Assembly (NCBI RefSeq): GCF_020085105.1 | Contig: NC_058061.1 | Location: 7,473,284 to 7,537,283, forward strand | Direction of reading: 5' to 3' | Source: Siniperca chuatsi | Lineage: Eukaryota > Chordata > Actinopteri > Centrarchiformes > Sinipercidae | Length of the DNA: 64,000 bases | Shown here: positions 9,897 through 22,048 of the stretch, piece by piece | How the letters are laid out: every line of letters begins with the position of its first letter | Numbering within the stretch: position 1 is the first letter of the stretch | Program-made: the position numbers and the translations under genes | Notes under the pieces: generated by a model | The model's database searches: none | Seen by the model: the letters and a program-made list of their open reading frames with translations, nothing else | Told to the model about the DNA's origin: nothing

Positions 9897-11899
9897 CTGA
9901 CAGAAAAGAGTATACAGGTCTTTATTTTCAGTATTATTACCATGCACACACATCTGCTTTCCAATACAGCTTGATTAAGTGTTGACAGCATTTATTCGTT
10001 TTTTAAAACATAAAATCAACTTGGAAAGTGTAGAACCAGCCCTGCTAGTATGTGTATGTATAGATACTTTCCTCCAGAGCTTTTCTCCTATTTATGCGAT
10101 TCCTCTCAGCGCCACCTTTTCTCTTTCTCTACATCTCTCTTTCTCCTGCGCTGTCCATTTTTTTAACCATCAGGCGTGGGGGCTGACGGTCTGCAGTTCT
10201 GAGTGACTGTAGCTGCCACATGTTGTTTTCACGTTGGTTTACCCATTTCATTTTGCATTTTTAACACTGGCCTGACAATCCAGGCCAATCAGATGGCCGG
10301 GCCACCAGGAATTCTCCCAGGGCTCCTCCGGATGGCCTGTCTGGGCATGACTCAACCTGATTCAATTGCATCAAGTGTTGTTTAAACTGTTAGCAAAAGC
10401 TCTCTCAGAACATCTTATGAATGTTATCTTTTGACATCCTAAAACGTCTTTTTTTTTAAACAGGGTCAGTAATCAGTAAACCAAATTTATTAAATAAATA
10501 TTTTCTCACTTATCTCTGGTGGGATTTAGCTATGCAGATAGTTGTGGTTTTAACTGGTTTTGGGATATCCATCTCCCAAATTTTTGCCTCTACCCTAAAA
10601 CAATGGAGGTGAATGGGATTTTGTTTGTGGAGCTCATAGCACTGTAAAATGGCAATTAAATAAATTTCCTTTCCAGGAACAGTGTCTCCATTACTCTGAA
10701 TTATCCACAGACCACTGTGAACAGTATTTGGAAAGAGATATTCACAGCATTTTTAATTTCATTTTTCATGCTGTGAGTATCACAAACAAAACTCCATTCA
10801 CCTCCATTGTATTGGGGTGGCAAAAGAAATTTCCCACAGACAGGAACAAACCTATCTGCATGGCTAGATACCAGATACTAGGTTTTTTATAATTGTGTGA
10901 ACTGACCCATAAATATTTAACTCTGAAAACTCTGGAATTCAAGTTTGTCAACATACACTTCACACTGGAAGGATGTGCTGGATACTGGCTTGTGTAGTTC
11001 CTTACACTGCCATTTTTCTTTGAAACATAAAAATAAACAATGTTGTCTAATTTAATTAACAAGCAGCAGGATCAGAAAATAATAAGTTTAACTAGGTACA
11101 CCTGCATGCATCATAAAAAATTGTCCCAGCTTACCTGTGAGGGGGAGCAGAAAGAGGAAACCTGCGAGCATCATGACTCTCAGAGGTCTGCACAGTTAAT
11201 GAGCATCCCTGTCCTCTCTGTGTTGTCTGAAAATGTTTGTTGCAGCAATAATATCACTGCCTTGTACTGGAAGAGGGACGGGCAAATTTAATGACTAACG
11301 TTTTGTTTTTTGTTTTTTTATGTCTTACGATAGAAACACACTTAATGCAACAAAACTGCCAGGAACTGCCAACACCCTCGAGACTTAGCTGCCTGTGGGC
11401 AGATCAATTTTGCTATCAAACCAAAGGCAGTTTACGTCTTGCTTCCACTGTCATTGTTGTTTAGTTTCCCAAGTAAAGTAGTTCAATGTAGGAACTCTGA
11501 AAGGAGTTATATGTCAAGCAAACAAACAAAAACAAACAAACTACAATTTACATTTATTTACAATAAATGTACAACTAATCTCAGGTGTGACTGGTTACTG
11601 TGTCAAGGTTTCCCTTCCCAAGCTTTCTTGCCCTCTTGTGCTACCGAACATCATGTTCCTCACAATCACCGCTTTTGATGCAGTTGCAAAGTGGAAGTAG
11701 CCACTGGTTCTGGAAGAATTTTTCTCCATATAGCAACAGTCTCTTGAATAATTTAACAATACTATAGGTTTATTTTATGGTAATTAAAATTATTTCAACT
11801 TAGTTTCTAAAATATTTTTTTCTCCATTTAGATTTTCATTTTCTGCACGTGCAGATGCTGCAACCTATAGCTCCTTCAAGCTCCACTAGCTACATTTTT

Positions 11900-12620
11900 G
11901 TTTCTCATCTGTTTTTGTTCGGCTTTATTGCTGAAACATGTATTACCTATGACAGTAATACATCATCGTTGTCATTGGAAAAGGAAGCCAGGGTTTGGAT
12001 TAAAGAGCAGTGGACCTTGCACCAGATCAGTCGGACCAGGCAGGCAACACGGCTCCTGGCTAATGTCTGGTCTGGACGAAATGGGACTCAGTCTGGCCAT
12101 GCAACAGGAAATCAGAGACCGTTGTGCCAACATCTTTACAGAGACCTGCTCCATCAACATCCCGGATCAAGCACTCGACAGGCGGACCGTGTTCCGAGCT
12201 GACAAGAGCTCAAGACTCCGGCAAGATGAAAGGAGGAGGACTCTGTGTTTACTTTGATGATGCTTGGTGCTCAAACGCAGGCAATGTGGATGGACACTGT
12301 TTCCCAAATGTCGAGCTTTTTATGTGAAGATGGAAACCATATTATCATCACTATCTCTATCTGCTGTTTACATTCCATTAGACGCAAATTTAAAAAATGC
12401 ACTGCCGGATTATTTCCTGGGTGTATACATGCAGGCTATGTATATAAATAACTGTATATATTATTTTATTTTATTTTATATGTTATCCTATTTTAATATG
12501 AATTTAATTATCTGTTATGTTCTATTTGTGTAGCATTAAGGGACTACAAACTTTCATTTCATTATACAAAATGTTGTTGCAAAATGATAAATGATAAATA
12601 AATTACCTTGTACCTTGTTC
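11900..12620 (+). mobile_element. LINE fragment with endonuclease-domain remnant
   Basis: On the plus strand, broken frames encode segments typical of the apurinic endonuclease domain of fish non-LTR retrotransposons: GGLCVYFDDAWCSNAGNVDG, CFPNVELF and SAVYIPLDANLK. Frame changes separate them. About 120 nt later an AT-rich tail ends near ATTACCTTGTACCTTG, like a LINE 3' end, so most of the reverse transcriptase is missing. The clade is not determined. Confidence 0.65.
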
Positions 12621-13090
12621 TGTGAGGCTGTACTTGATGCTTCGAGCTAAATGCTAAAGTCAGCATGCTAAAATGCGCACAGTGACAGTGCTAACATGCT
12701 GATGTGTAGAAGGTTTGTTTATCATGTTTGCCATCTTAGTTTAGCATGTTAGTATGCTAACATTTGCTAATTATCATTTAACACAAATTACAGATGAGGA
12801 TGATGGGGATGATTTGGGAGGAATTGCATGAATTAAAATTTTGACTCAATGATGTCACTAGAGGAAAAGTCATGGAAAGGTTATTATAATTCATCCTGAA
12901 GGGACCATGAATGCCAATTCATCCAATAGTTTTTGAGATACAGTATTTTGGTCTGGACCATCAATTAATCATCAATAGAGCCACAGGACTAAAAACACAA
13001 AATATATACAAAATTGACCCAGAAACTGACCATGTATTGGTTTATACCTCTCGATTTATTATCATTTGCCTACAAAGCCTAACAATTAGC
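12617..13090. repeat. GCTAACATGCT-type repeat, long copy
   Basis: Starts with TCTGTGAGGCTGTACTTGAT and contains AGCATGTTAGTATGCTAACA (an inverted motif), GGATGATTTGGGAGG, and TTATTATAATTCATCCTGAA with the typical trailing ATTCATCCAATAGTTTTTGA. This is a high-copy teleost repeat seen at least four times in this window. Confidence 0.7.
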
Positions 13091-15576
13091 TTTTAGTGGC
13101 CCAGGCAACATTCAATCTCTGAGTTTTACCAAAATCCTTACCTGCCTTACAATTCTTAATTCTTTTATGTACACAGGCTTTTACATTATTTTTATTTTTT
13201 TTAAAGAATCAGAGATTTTCTAATGCAGTATATGATTCAACCAGGAGAATTTCAAGCCCATTCAAGCCCTGGAAAATCTCCAAGTGCAAGGCACCTAATA
13301 TTGTCTATGCAGAAAACGAAGGGGATTTGGAAGCCATAAATGACTCGTTACAATTTGCAACTATATAGAACATGAAAGTCAGTTAGCGGTGGCACTTTGC
13401 ATGCTACTTTAGGTGTGTTTCTACCCTAACATCCATCCTGGTCATTGTGGTCACTCCCGCAGTAGACATGATAGCAACTTGGAATAGAAAGTGATGCCTC
13501 AAAATGAACATACAGAGGAAAGATGAAAAAGGAGATGAAAATACCACTTTATGCCACACCAGAAATTGGCACACTGAAATTCAGTTGTGCGTCCATATGA
13601 AACAGGTGGTCCTCACAAGTGACCAAAAAACCAGTGGTCCCCACACTGACAAAAAAAGAATATGTGTGCTGGTGTGTTTGTGTTTTTATAATGAGAACAA
13701 ATTGATTATGTCGTTGTTTATTTTCGCAATACAAAGAGGCTGATACATGTTTTCAAAGCCAGTACTGTACATGCAACAGATCACAGAACTGTTATTACAA
13801 AGAATACATCATGACATAACGTTGGCTAAAGCAAACAGCATTAATTACATTGCATTGCCTCAGAAGAAAACACAACTTGATATAAATATTAAAATGATCT
13901 TCAAGTTCCTGCAAGAATCTAGACAACCTGTGAGAGCATGTATGATACATAAAGATTCTGCATATTACACGCTAAAGACATGTAAATATTAAATGTCATA
14001 TTATTGTACTAGAATTTTACAATACAACCAGACAAGTTCATACTGTGTATATGTGTTAGATGTAGATGTAGCACTGTGGAAAACATGCAAACAACAGTAG
14101 TCGCAATATACTGAAGGACTAAATATATCTGAACAGGCAAGTACATATTTCCTTATCAGCTTTGCTAAAACCAGTGTGTGGAAAACAAGGCTTTTATGAG
14201 TGCACACATCTCCCAATAGAGTAAGATGTGAAAAATAAAACCACTATTAAGTGCTCTAACAGAGCTGAGCACCATTAGAACCAGTGGTTAGGATTGGTCC
14301 ACATAAGTGTCCAGTTTGTTAAAGTTACTGACAAGGATTTGGGGCAGAGGCTCTGTAATCAGCACATTGAACTACAGCATAACTTGTTGGCAGTCATCAG
14401 GATTAATTTAGTTTTGAGTTTCCCTTGTGGGTCCAAGTAGGGCTGATGATGCAACTATCCAATGAAAGCATTACCAGTGTTGTCATGTGACTTTGTTTGC
14501 AATGCTCGGCTCATTAGCAATAAATCAATATTAACAATAAATGTAGAATAAAATGGTACCAAACTACAGGTGTACACACAGTCAACAGATAGGGTCAAGT
14601 CTATGTTAAATGAATGGAAAGGTTTCCTACGCTGAAATACCATATGCTATTCCTTGAATTGAGGAAGTTGTGCTTTGAAGTTTGAATCTTATGTTGCTTT
14701 GGTAAGTACCGATCTAGACCTAGTTTAGATGTATCATGTTTTCAAGTTTCACAGGTCTTTAAGCCTTAGGCATTTTGCACCTTTTAGGCCAAAAGAGGCC
14801 TGCTTCATTATCCTTCCACAGTATTTAGTTTAAGCTACATAAAACACTTGGGTTTGTTGTATCATGGTGGTATCAGAAATAATAAATTAATGTTTAAAGC
14901 ATTTAAATCAATATACCACAGGGATAGTATCCAAAGGCTAACAGTACTAGTAAAGGAATGAATGGGGTAAGCTTGGGGCTTGCCTTCCAGAGTTATTTTC
15001 AGGTATTCTTAGGCATATGTGTAGCAGATCAGTATGTACAGAAGTGTCCAGGGTAGAAAGTATGTACAGAAGCTACAGTAGTATCACCAGCATGTGGGTA
15101 GCATGGAGCGTAACAGTTTGCAGTAGTACTGAACAACCACAGGTTGATGTGCTGCAGCTAACCAGCTAATTAGCTAATAAATTAGCCATCTAACCTTCAA
15201 ACTGATGAAAGCAGTGCGCTTTTGGTGGCTCTTTCAACAAGATACAGGACAAGACGTGTGTTCATGTTTGTAAGTTAGATAAGAGGAAGACGATGTTTGT
15301 TGTTTTTCAAAGCCTGTGGCTCTTGTGTAGCAGGCTACTGTCTGGCTGATAGTCAGTGTGACTGTCTACCTATGCTGGAGCGGTGACGTTATGGTTTTGA
15401 GAGAATATGGTTTAAAATGGAGTGATTTGATTGGCTGTACGCCATTTGCGTAAATGGATCTACGCCTATGTTTCATCTACATAGGGAATTAAATGATCAT
15501 TAGCTCTGGGTATAGCTGGTCATAATAAAATAAACAGTTATTCAAACATGTTTTCATTATGTAGCAATGATCATCT

Positions 15577-18500
15577 CTATGCACTGTTCCATTTTAAAAA
15601 GACAAAAGTTAAAAACAGACTGACCACTGTTACATAGAAAATAAAGAAAACTCTGTTGACCCTTTTAGCCACTCTGGTCCAATAGCCGGGCTTCTCTTCT
15701 TCCTTCCTGTTGCTGAGGAGCAGAGTCAGTGTTTTATTCATCTCCTTCAGCTCATCTGAGAGCTTCTCCAAGGCATGGTACTCCTCCATCAATTTGCTGC
15801 AGTTGCCCTGCAAAAGTGGTTTATTAGATTTGTTTATACAATTGTGGATTGTAACATTATCAGCTGATACATTTGATATTTGGCATTTTACCTCTTTGGC
15901 CACAGGCATCAGTTCAGATGGAGTTTCACCAGTAGAAGCATCATAGATACACGCACATTGAGTCCATTTGTGCACCTCTGAAAGAATTTTTTTTTACCAC
16001 ATTCAAATTTAAAATAATAGAATTACAAGTATGTATTAATTAGAAAAATAACTGAAAGACATCATAGTAACAGTAAAAGAAATAGAAGAGCGGCTTCTAT
16101 GCCTCTGGATTGGGTTGCACCAGCCACCAAGTTTGTGTGTAAAGTCCTTCCAACCGACGTTGTTTGGTTATTTAGTCTAAAGTTATTAGCATGACGTTTT
16201 GTAATTCAAGATTAGGCTTGGGCGGTATTTATTTTTTCATACCTTCATACTTTCCTGATATTTCACCAGGGTATACGGTATATGACGATATTTGTGGGGG
16301 GAAAAACATAAAAGCTGAGCTGCTGGTGAAAGAAGTCATTGTAGCATGTATGACATTGTCTAGCCTACAATGCAGTGTGTCTAATATGCAATTAGCCTTC
16401 TTAGACAAGTCTTGCAGGGTTTAAATACTTATGGCCCATAGAATAATCAATAGAGAGGAAATAAGCGCCCTTCTTCCATAAATTCTTGCTGGAGGACCCG
16501 TCGACACAATCTGGGAGAAATCTTGCCTTGCAGAGCCGGAGCATTTCTATTTTAACCTGCGCAGACCGTGGGAAGAACCGCGATATGAAGCGATGAGTTA
16601 AGTGTAGCAGATTAACCAGATTATTAGACGGATCGATCCACCAGAAAGAGGAGCGTCTGTATTTTTGATGGTATTGAAAATCATACCTTCGGGATATCTA
16701 AATACCTTGGTATACTGTAATAGCTTGATACCGCCCAAGCCTATTCAATATATTAAAATTCTTCCCAGTTTACATCATTGTTTGTTGACCATGTTCCATA
16801 TTAGCATATTAGCTACCTCTTATACTCTTCAAACTAACAGTAAATGAGTTATACTGTAAAAAATATTTTGTAACAACTAATCTGTACATAAGGACTAGTA
16901 ATTACTAAGGACACTTAAAGCTGGAGTACGGAACTTTTGTCTCCCCCTTCTGGCAGTGAGAGTAATTACACCAACACTGTCGACACGTGCTTATGATGTA
17001 TGCCTACAATGAGCTCGCCCCATGCTCCTGTTCAGAAATAATTGCAAAAATACAGAGAAATTTCCACAGTTCCAAGACAATCATCCATTATTTAGGTAAA
17101 GTAAATGTAATAGCTACATAGACTACTCCAAATATTTTACCAACCTGTCCAAGAGCAGTAACAGGACACTGTGTCTTCTCTCAGCGCTCTCCAACAAGGA
17201 AAAGCTAAAGCTACACCAATGGTTATACGTGGTTGACTGTAATCCTTCCTCTGAACGGCAAGTTTTTTTTGTATCTGGAGCATCAGACGCTTTTCTTGTA
17301 TGCATCTTAGGTTTTACTCCTAGTTGTTGTAGCCTACTCCGCCGCTACAAACTAAATCAAATCAAAACCAAACCAATCATTGCTGGTTGGCATAAAACTC
17401 ATCATTACCAGTGCGCCAGCGCAGGAATGTCGCCACAGACATCCAATTTAAAAACTCTGCATACTGCTAAATACAGAGAGATTTACCTGGCGGCTTAATC
17501 AGCATTGTGTGAACTCGTTTGGCAAGGGCTCGAATGTAACGGACGTTAATTTATATGTAAAAGTCCCGCACTATAGCTTTAATTTATACATAGCTAGGGT
17601 AATTTTGACCTCATGAAAACTGGCTCCTGGGCTCACCTCCATGACAGTTGTGGAAGTTGGCTTTGCCCTGTTTGTTACAGTCCTCACTCAGGCTTTGGTT
17701 TCTGTCTGCCTTGCTGTCTTGGGATGCCGAGTCTTTATTCATCAGATATATCACCAAAATCGTGTCCAGGAGGCTGAGCAGCATCAAAGAAAAAATCCCA
17801 ATGCAGTACACCACTAAAGGGAGATGGCAGCGTCATTAATGTGTGGACAAATAGCTACTCATTCAGTCAGTATACTGTATGTGCTGTTTCTGCTCATATT
17901 AAGTGCAGTCCAATAAACACTCTGAGCTTCTTTACCTATAAGTGGAATCTTGTTTGATGAGGAAGGCAGAATCTCATTCAGAATAAGCTGCATCACAGTG
18001 ACAGCGAGCAGCACAGTGACCTTGAAGCTGAGCTTCTCGCCCCCGTTTTCTGAGATCAGGAAGGAGGCCAAGTCCAGACACAAGAAGAACAGGATGGGCA
18101 GCAAGAAGTTGACAATGTAGAGGAGCGACCGCCTCTTCATGGTGATCTGTGAAATCATGTTAAAGGGTCAGGTGGTTGATGTTCCTACATCTGCATCTGA
18201 AAAAGGCAACTGAATATAATATGTAGTACACAGCTACAACACCAAGATAATCTGCACCAATCTTCTCATATCTGCAGTGTTAAAACAAGCAACAGTCATT
18301 GAGTAAAAGTAGCATACTACAGTGGAGAAGTAAAATGTACTCAAGGAAAAATACTCATGAGGAAGAGTTGCTGGTGGCTTTTTATATGGAAATGGAAAAT
18401 TAAATACTTAAGTACAACTACCTAAATCTGTAATTAAACAAAGGGCTTGATGATACAATTACTTTCTACCTGTGTACATCTGTATCTAGTTATACATACA

Positions 18501-21500
18501 GTGTAAATTATGATGTCTTGGCTGACCAAATCACTGGCGTTGTTGGTGGTAACTGTCATGTTGATGAACAGCCATTCGTACTGGGTCCGCATCACCTCAC
18601 GAGACCACTCTGTGGCCTCTGAAGAGTTGTCGCTTGCCTGGAGCCGAATGTCCTTGGCTGAGGTGGGAGATAAAATAACTGTATGGATGTTTTAGGTGAG
18701 ATAACAAGGAAGGAATGGATAATATGTGGTGGAATCTGATGGAGACAGTGAGCCAGTGTGAGTCCCAGGAGAGACAGCATTATGTTAGAATAAGGAATAT
18801 GCCATTTAACCATCTGATCTTGACATTTTCAGTTATGTTTTTAAGCAGTTCATCATACCACAGCTGACTGGCTAATTGTAACTACCTAGCCTGCAAATTG
18901 ATGTTAGCGGAACCCTTTACCACTGGTGGATGTTTGTTTGGCAGCCTGTTCAACAAGCAAAGGTGCAACACAAGACATGTCTTCATACTTTTAGAGAAGA
19001 AGGACGCATTAGCTAGAAAGCTATTTTGGGTTACAGTTTGTCTGAGGCTCTGTTTGTGTTGCCTCAGATAATGTTGAGAAGTAGGGCGATATATTGAATT
19101 AATTCGATTAATTAGAATTTTTATTTTTGCACAATGTTTTCAATTTCTAAGCGGAAGTAATTCTATTCTTGGATTTGACTATCACAGGGTAAATAGTAGA
19201 ATTATTCTGGACCACAGAAAATCTCTCTACTAGCTCAAAATGAAGTGAAAGAGCGAGCAACGTGTTTCACGGGTGCTTCATCAGGCTCATTTGTCTACAC
19301 TTAGTTCATGTATCCACTTGCAAAAAATAATAATAATAAATATAAATTAATTGTAAGCTGGTCCAGAGCTAAGTTTATTTGATGTGAACAAGCCCTTATT
19401 TCATTCCATTTTTCATTTCCATGTTTTATTCTTCTCTATTGCCTGCGCTTGACAAGCGCCAGACTGCATTATATTGTTGTGCAGTGGATTTCATACTGGG
19501 GTACAGTTAGACCTACCCTGTTCATGTTAGAAAGTAATCTGCCATGCTTGATTAGAATGTGCACGTGCTATTATTATTAATTATTTTATATATAGAATTT
19601 TTTTAACATACACAAACAAAGATCCAACAGTAACGATGATATCTAATACAGACAACAAAAATACAAAAAACAAACATTAAAAAAGATTTAAAGAAGTCTG
19701 GAGCTCCGTGTATTTTTTCCTAGAGACCTCTGTGTCGGCACCCCCACTGAGTTACCACTGGATTCACTGAAATAAATGAGAGCGCTGCATGTTTTCACGC
19801 TTTACTTTATTCATACTTCTGTGTTAGGGGTTACACCATACCTACTACAGCTACATGCATAGGCTACGGACATACCGCGTGGGGACTGCAAGAAACATGA
19901 TTGGTCAGCATTATTGATAGTGAAAACAACATGAAGCAACTTTCTTGTTTTCTACACAGTACTACACATCTAACAAAGCCATTGCCACTGGAAACTTTCT
20001 GCTCACCACGACCCCCGCTGTCTATCACAGTAAATGAAAATATGACGTAAATATGGCGACTACACAAAATAGTCCCATATTCAGACCTTCCCACTGTCGC
20101 TGGTATTATCACATACATTCTTTTATCAAGTGAATGAAAGAATTTAAACCCAGTTACTGTGGGGAATACATTTAAAGCACGATATAGCCTGATCGTGCAC
20201 GAAACCTCCTTTCAGTGTTGTAGTGGTAATAAGAACGGAAAAATCCGACAGCGAACTATAAATCAAAATCTTACGTCAGGAATCCTATTAATCTGGCTTT
20301 AGTCAGTGTCACTGTCACCCAGTGATAGGACGGTGATGTTAGGAGACGCCATCGTGAAACCAAAAAGTATTCTTTTGGGTACTATTTTTTTTTCTCAAAC
20401 ATGGACATGTTATTCATAAAGCTTATCTGTATGCAGAGAAAAAACACGCAACTTCATTTTGACTTGTTTAAGCTAACCTATTTCCTACAATTGCATACTG
20501 CTTCTGCACTGATTCAACCAATTACAACAAACACATTTATTGAAATATATCGATATGTTTTTCGATGTTAACGCTGTCACACCTCAGTTCTTTTATGCAT
20601 CAACCTCGCACACCAAATTTGCACTCATGTCACAATAAACTCTTACAAACACAAACACGCTTATAAACACAACTCATCACGCTCTCACCGGTGTGTATGA
20701 CAGACTTGAAGGAGAGGTTGCAGCTCTGTATGTCGAAGGGGAATTTGTAAATGTGCATCCTGCAGGTGCTGACCAGCACCTGGTCGTTCTGGACTTCAAC
20801 ATCACCTTTATCATTGATGGTGAGATACGGACTCGGAGGGGCTTTGTCCTTCTCTGTCCTGTATGAGTACACATGGAGACATGTGAACACAGACACACAC
20901 GATGTCAATTGTTTCAGGATGCTTTAAAAACTAGAGATGGGCATTGGGTGGACACTGATGTCCACCCAATGCCAGTGCACTATTTTTTTATTTCTTCCCA
21001 AATTTAAAATCTGTATACCTCACTGTGTGGAACTCACTAAAGTATGTGTAAGGTAACTTGAGGTCAGGGATTGATTTGGTGCTTAAAATTGAGTTGGCAG
21101 CTCAATGTGACTTAATGAATGTAACTTTAACTGTAAACACTGAATTTTGTGATAACTTTGACAAAAAAAACTGTATTTACTGTGAACACCTAATCTGCTT
21201 AATCAGGTCAGTGTATCTGCATAGATTGGTGCCTATTAAAAACTTTATGCTTTAATGCTTTCTGTACTACATAACTAAATCATCTACACTGTTAAAGTAT
21301 ACAATAAATTCAAATACATTCAAATGCTTGTTAGTGGTTATTTAGTTAGATAAATCAATAATGAATTTTGATATATCTAACCATGAAACATATTCTTCAA
21401 GAATTTTTTAAGTGAACAAAATAATATACCAATAACCAATAACAACAAAAGGACATAACTATGAAATTAATAATGACAGAGAAATGCATATGTAATTTTA

Positions 21501-21988
21501 CTGTCGTGAATATAATACTGCATGTTAGAATCTACAATGTATGTTTGTAGTTTTAACTTAAAAGTTATAACTCCACACATTACAAAGTAACAACAGTAGC
21601 GCTCTATGGGTTGACCTCCATCTCTGGCGTGAATGCCATTTTGTTGTATCTACAAGGTAACGTTAAGTAAAGTAGCCTGCGACGGATGCATGAGCAAGGG
21701 GGTCAAAGTTCAAGGCGCAATGTTATGACAAAGCAGTGTGTGCCAACTGTATGCATACAACAGTACATACTGTGTACGGGCAGCTGCAGTACGTACTAAA
21801 AGTAAAAAGAAAAGGTATGTGATTTGGAACGCAGGGTAGGACTGGACGAAAAGGGGTTATTGCAGGGCCGATGAGGAAAGGAGGAAAAGTCTGAGGGCAT
21901 CTGGTGGATGAGAGGAGAATGGCAAGAAAATGCATGGGAATGGGGGAAGAGAGGTGACTGAAGGTAGGGAGAGAGAGGAGGAATGAGC

Positions 21989-22048
<60 letters not shown>

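Larger units (their letters stand above)
8897..10806. repeat. Tandem segmental duplication carrying the two cassette exons
   Basis: There are two units, about 8897-9800 and 9812-10806. Each begins at a 78-nt candidate exon. Each continues with shared landmarks: the AGCAAAAGCTCTCTCA block at 9301 and 10391, the TTATCTCTGGTGGGATTTAG block at 9432 and 10511, the GGTTTTGGGATATCCATCTC block at 9546 and 10556, and ACAAACAAAACTCCATTCAC at 9780 and 10782. Unit 2 has extra sequence near 10060-10340 with similarity to a MITE end, and unit 1 has a short TTTATTTATAAAGC repeat at 9478-9535. The spacer order shows head-to-tail duplication. Confidence 0.75.
1979..11174 (-). pseudogene. Cys-loop channel gene, 5-HT3/ZACN-type (copy A), frameshifted
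   Basis: Exons homologous to copy B, all with intact GT/AG sites: 11135-11174 (signal peptide MMLAGFLFLLPLTG), 8067-8230, 7026-7070, 6768-6877, 5112-5281 (Cys-loop Cys-KMHIYKFPFDIQS-Cys), 4786-4914, 4245-4455 (M1-M2), 3947-4123 (M3), 3641-3726 and 1979-2215 (M4, stop 1979-1981). Exon 6 is 129 nt against 158 in B, so 29 nt are missing between the codons for KRT and the VDNFGF segment. This removes the EWLFINMT region with the loop-B tryptophan and shifts the frame. Translation then reaches a TGA at 4283-4285, within the M2-coding part of exon 7. No other lesion was found, which suggests recent decay or a truncated product. Two 78-nt candidate exons lie in intron 1. M1-M2 is nearly identical to copy B, while the extracellular segment before the Cys-loop differs clearly. 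Confidence 0.85.
11175..15576. other. Spacer between copies A and B; repeats only
   Basis: About 4.4 kb between the start of A and the stop of B. It contains a LINE-derived fragment (11900-12620) and a GCTAACATGCT-type repeat (12617-13090). The rest is AT-rich with no recognisable gene. The promoter of A must lie at the left end. A short motif near 11185-11200 (AGAGGTCTG followed by AGTTAATG) is shared with the region upstream of copy B exon 1 (24712-24731). Confidence 0.5.

Noticed and set aside
19085-20570. Possible transposon between GGGCGATATATTGAATT and ATATATCGATATGTTTTTCG
   Set aside because: Both ends recall a fish hAT-like family, but the two do not match well as inverted repeats and no target duplication is visible, so I do not call an element.
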